DNA of 64,000 nucleotides from Vandammella animalimorsus (GTDB taxonomy: Bacteria > Pseudomonadota > Gammaproteobacteria > Burkholderiales > Burkholderiaceae_C). How positions within the stretch are numbered: the first letter of the stretch is position 1; every line of letters begins with the position of its first letter. The stretch is from positions 620,001 through 684,000 of the forward strand of contig NZ_NSJF01000001.1 of the NCBI RefSeq assembly GCF_002285285.1. Direction: 5' to 3'. Position numbers and translations under genes: made by a program. The notes beneath the pieces were generated by a model. That model searched no databases and was not told the origin of the DNA. It was given only the letters and a program-made list of their open reading frames with translations. Below are positions 63,111 through 64,000 of this stretch, piece by piece.

Positions 63111-63968
63111 ATTTTTGCCTGCGGCGCGTTGGGCCGATTCGATGGTGTTGGCCAGCAGCATGGTGATGGTCATGGGGCCGACGCCACCGGGCACAGGGGT
63201 GATCCAGGAGACCACTTGCTGCACTTGCTCAAAGTCCACATCGCCGCAGAGTTTGCCCTGAGCGTTGCGGTTCATGCCCACGTCGATGACCACGGCCCCG
63301 GGCTTGACCATCTCGCGCGTGATCAGCTTTTCCTTGCCTACGGCCGCAACCAGTACATCCGCCTGGCGCGTGATGGCCCCCAGATCGGCTGTGGCGCTGT
63401 GGCAGATGGTGACGGTTGCACTGCGCGCCAGCAGCATCATGGCCATGGGCTTGCCAACGATGTTGCTGCGCCCGACGACCACGGCGTGCTTGCCGCGCAG
63501 CTCATAGCCGATGGCGTCCAGCATTTGCAGGCAGCCGTGCGGCGTACAGGGCCAGAAGCCACCTGGCAGGCCGGTCATCAGCGCGCCGGCGCTGGCGACG
63601 TGAAAGCCATCGACGTCCTTTTCCGGGGCAATGGCTTCGATCACGGCATCGGCATCCAGATGCTTGGGCAGGGGCAGCTGTACCAGGATGCCGTGAATGC
63701 TGGCATCCGCATTGAGCGTTGCGATGTGCCCAAGCAGCTCTTCCTGGCTGGTCTGGGCCGGCAGCTTTTGCAGCACGGAGTGGATGCCTGTTTCCTCACA
63801 GGCCTTGATCTTGTTGCGCACGTAGACCTGCGAGGCCGGGTCCTCGCCCACCAGCACCACAGCCAGCCCGGGGCGAAGCCCCTGATCGTTCAGGGCCTGG
63901 GCTTGCTGGGCGATTTGCAGTCGCAGTTTTTTTGAAAGGGCAAGGCCGTCGATGAGTTGGGCGGGCAT
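63108..63968 (-). CDS. folD: Methylenetetrahydrofolate dehydrogenase / cyclohydrolase
   Basis: Bifunctional enzyme interconverting methylene- and formyl-tetrahydrofolate. The 286-residue product has [13 protein letters not shown] with the catalytic Tyr and Lys, [22 protein letters not shown], and the NADP site [32 protein letters not shown] closes the C-terminus. Its TAG stop is formed by the first bases of the family B repeat, so the coding end abuts the element exactly. Confidence 0.97.
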   Translation of the reverse strand: MPAQLIDGLALSKKLRLQIAQQAQALNDQGLRPGLAVVLVGEDPASQVYVRNKIKACEETGIHSVLQKLPAQTSQEELLGHIATLNADASIHGILVQLPLPKHLDADAVIEAIAPEKDVDGFHVASAGALMTGLPGGFWPCTPHGCLQMLDAIGYELRGKHAVVVGRSNIVGKPMAMMLLARSATVTICHSATADLGAITRQADVLVAAVGKEKLITREMVKPGAVVIDVGMNRNAQGKLCGDVDFEQVQQVVSWITPVPGGVGPMTITMLLANTIESAQRAAGKN

Positions 63969-64000
63969 GGTGTCAAGTCGTCACGAAGGAGGGCGCGGCA

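Overview
The window is GC-rich bacterial chromosome with dense, short-spaced genes. Gene content and protein style point to a betaproteobacterium of the Burkholderiales, most likely Comamonadaceae: rppH divergent from proS, an orphan hemD, a CreA-like protein, a DUF1631 protein, MCE/MlaE transporters and PF04392-type ABC binding proteins. This taxon call is an inference from family resemblance, not from a search. There is no rRNA, tRNA, CRISPR array, prophage or intact insertion sequence. One RNA gene, the 4.5S signal recognition particle RNA, lies on the minus strand near 42925-43014.

Layout. 1-5.4 kb: the 3' part of upp, lysS, a DUF3298-like secreted protein, a GrpB-family protein and an HPP/CBS membrane protein. 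5.6-13.1 kb, all minus strand: an MFS carrier, kynA, kynU, an amino-acid permease (a tryptophan-to-anthranilate catabolic block), glpK and creA. 13.2-14.3 kb: a family 2 glycosyltransferase. 14.8-27.8 kb: the standout region, three tandem copies of a two-gene module (DUF1800 protein with a proline-rich linker, then a Tat-exported DUF1501 protein), followed by a proline-rich, propeller-like lipoprotein and a strong terminator. 28.3-32.1 kb: an MCE/Mla-type lipid ABC transporter (permease with STAS-like N-terminus, ATPase, MCE protein, auxiliary lipoprotein). 32.2-37.4 kb: a GH42-like exported protein, rlmJ, a small basic exported protein, dusA and a membrane-anchored unknown. 37.4-42.7 kb: parE, asd, a glycine-zipper lipoprotein and hemD. 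42.7-46.0 kb: a repeat, ffs and a PF04392-type ABC transporter. 46.3-49.2 kb: a second MCE operon with permease, MCE protein and DUF3108 protein but no ATPase. 49.5-64 kb: rppH, proS, a lytic transglycosylase, a CorC/HlyC-like protein, an RhlE-like helicase, ettA, a DUF1631 protein, xth, yggX, a small coiled-coil secreted protein and folD.

Two things deserve a second look. The first is the triplicated DUF1800/DUF1501 island. All three DUF1800 proteins carry a lipobox-like LAAC about 75-80 residues from the start, followed by a Pro-rich stalk. Their partners carry twin-arginine signals, and a seventh protein is a stalked lipoprotein. Together they look like a surface-anchored enzyme or binding assembly of unknown substrate. 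The second is a set of small interspersed repeats with related inverted ends (roughly TAGAGCSTGTT). They recur in intergenic gaps and repeatedly begin exactly at, or within two bases of, the stop codon of the upstream gene (glpK, folD, the DUF3108 gene, the third DUF1501 gene, the DUF1631 gene, and perhaps asd).
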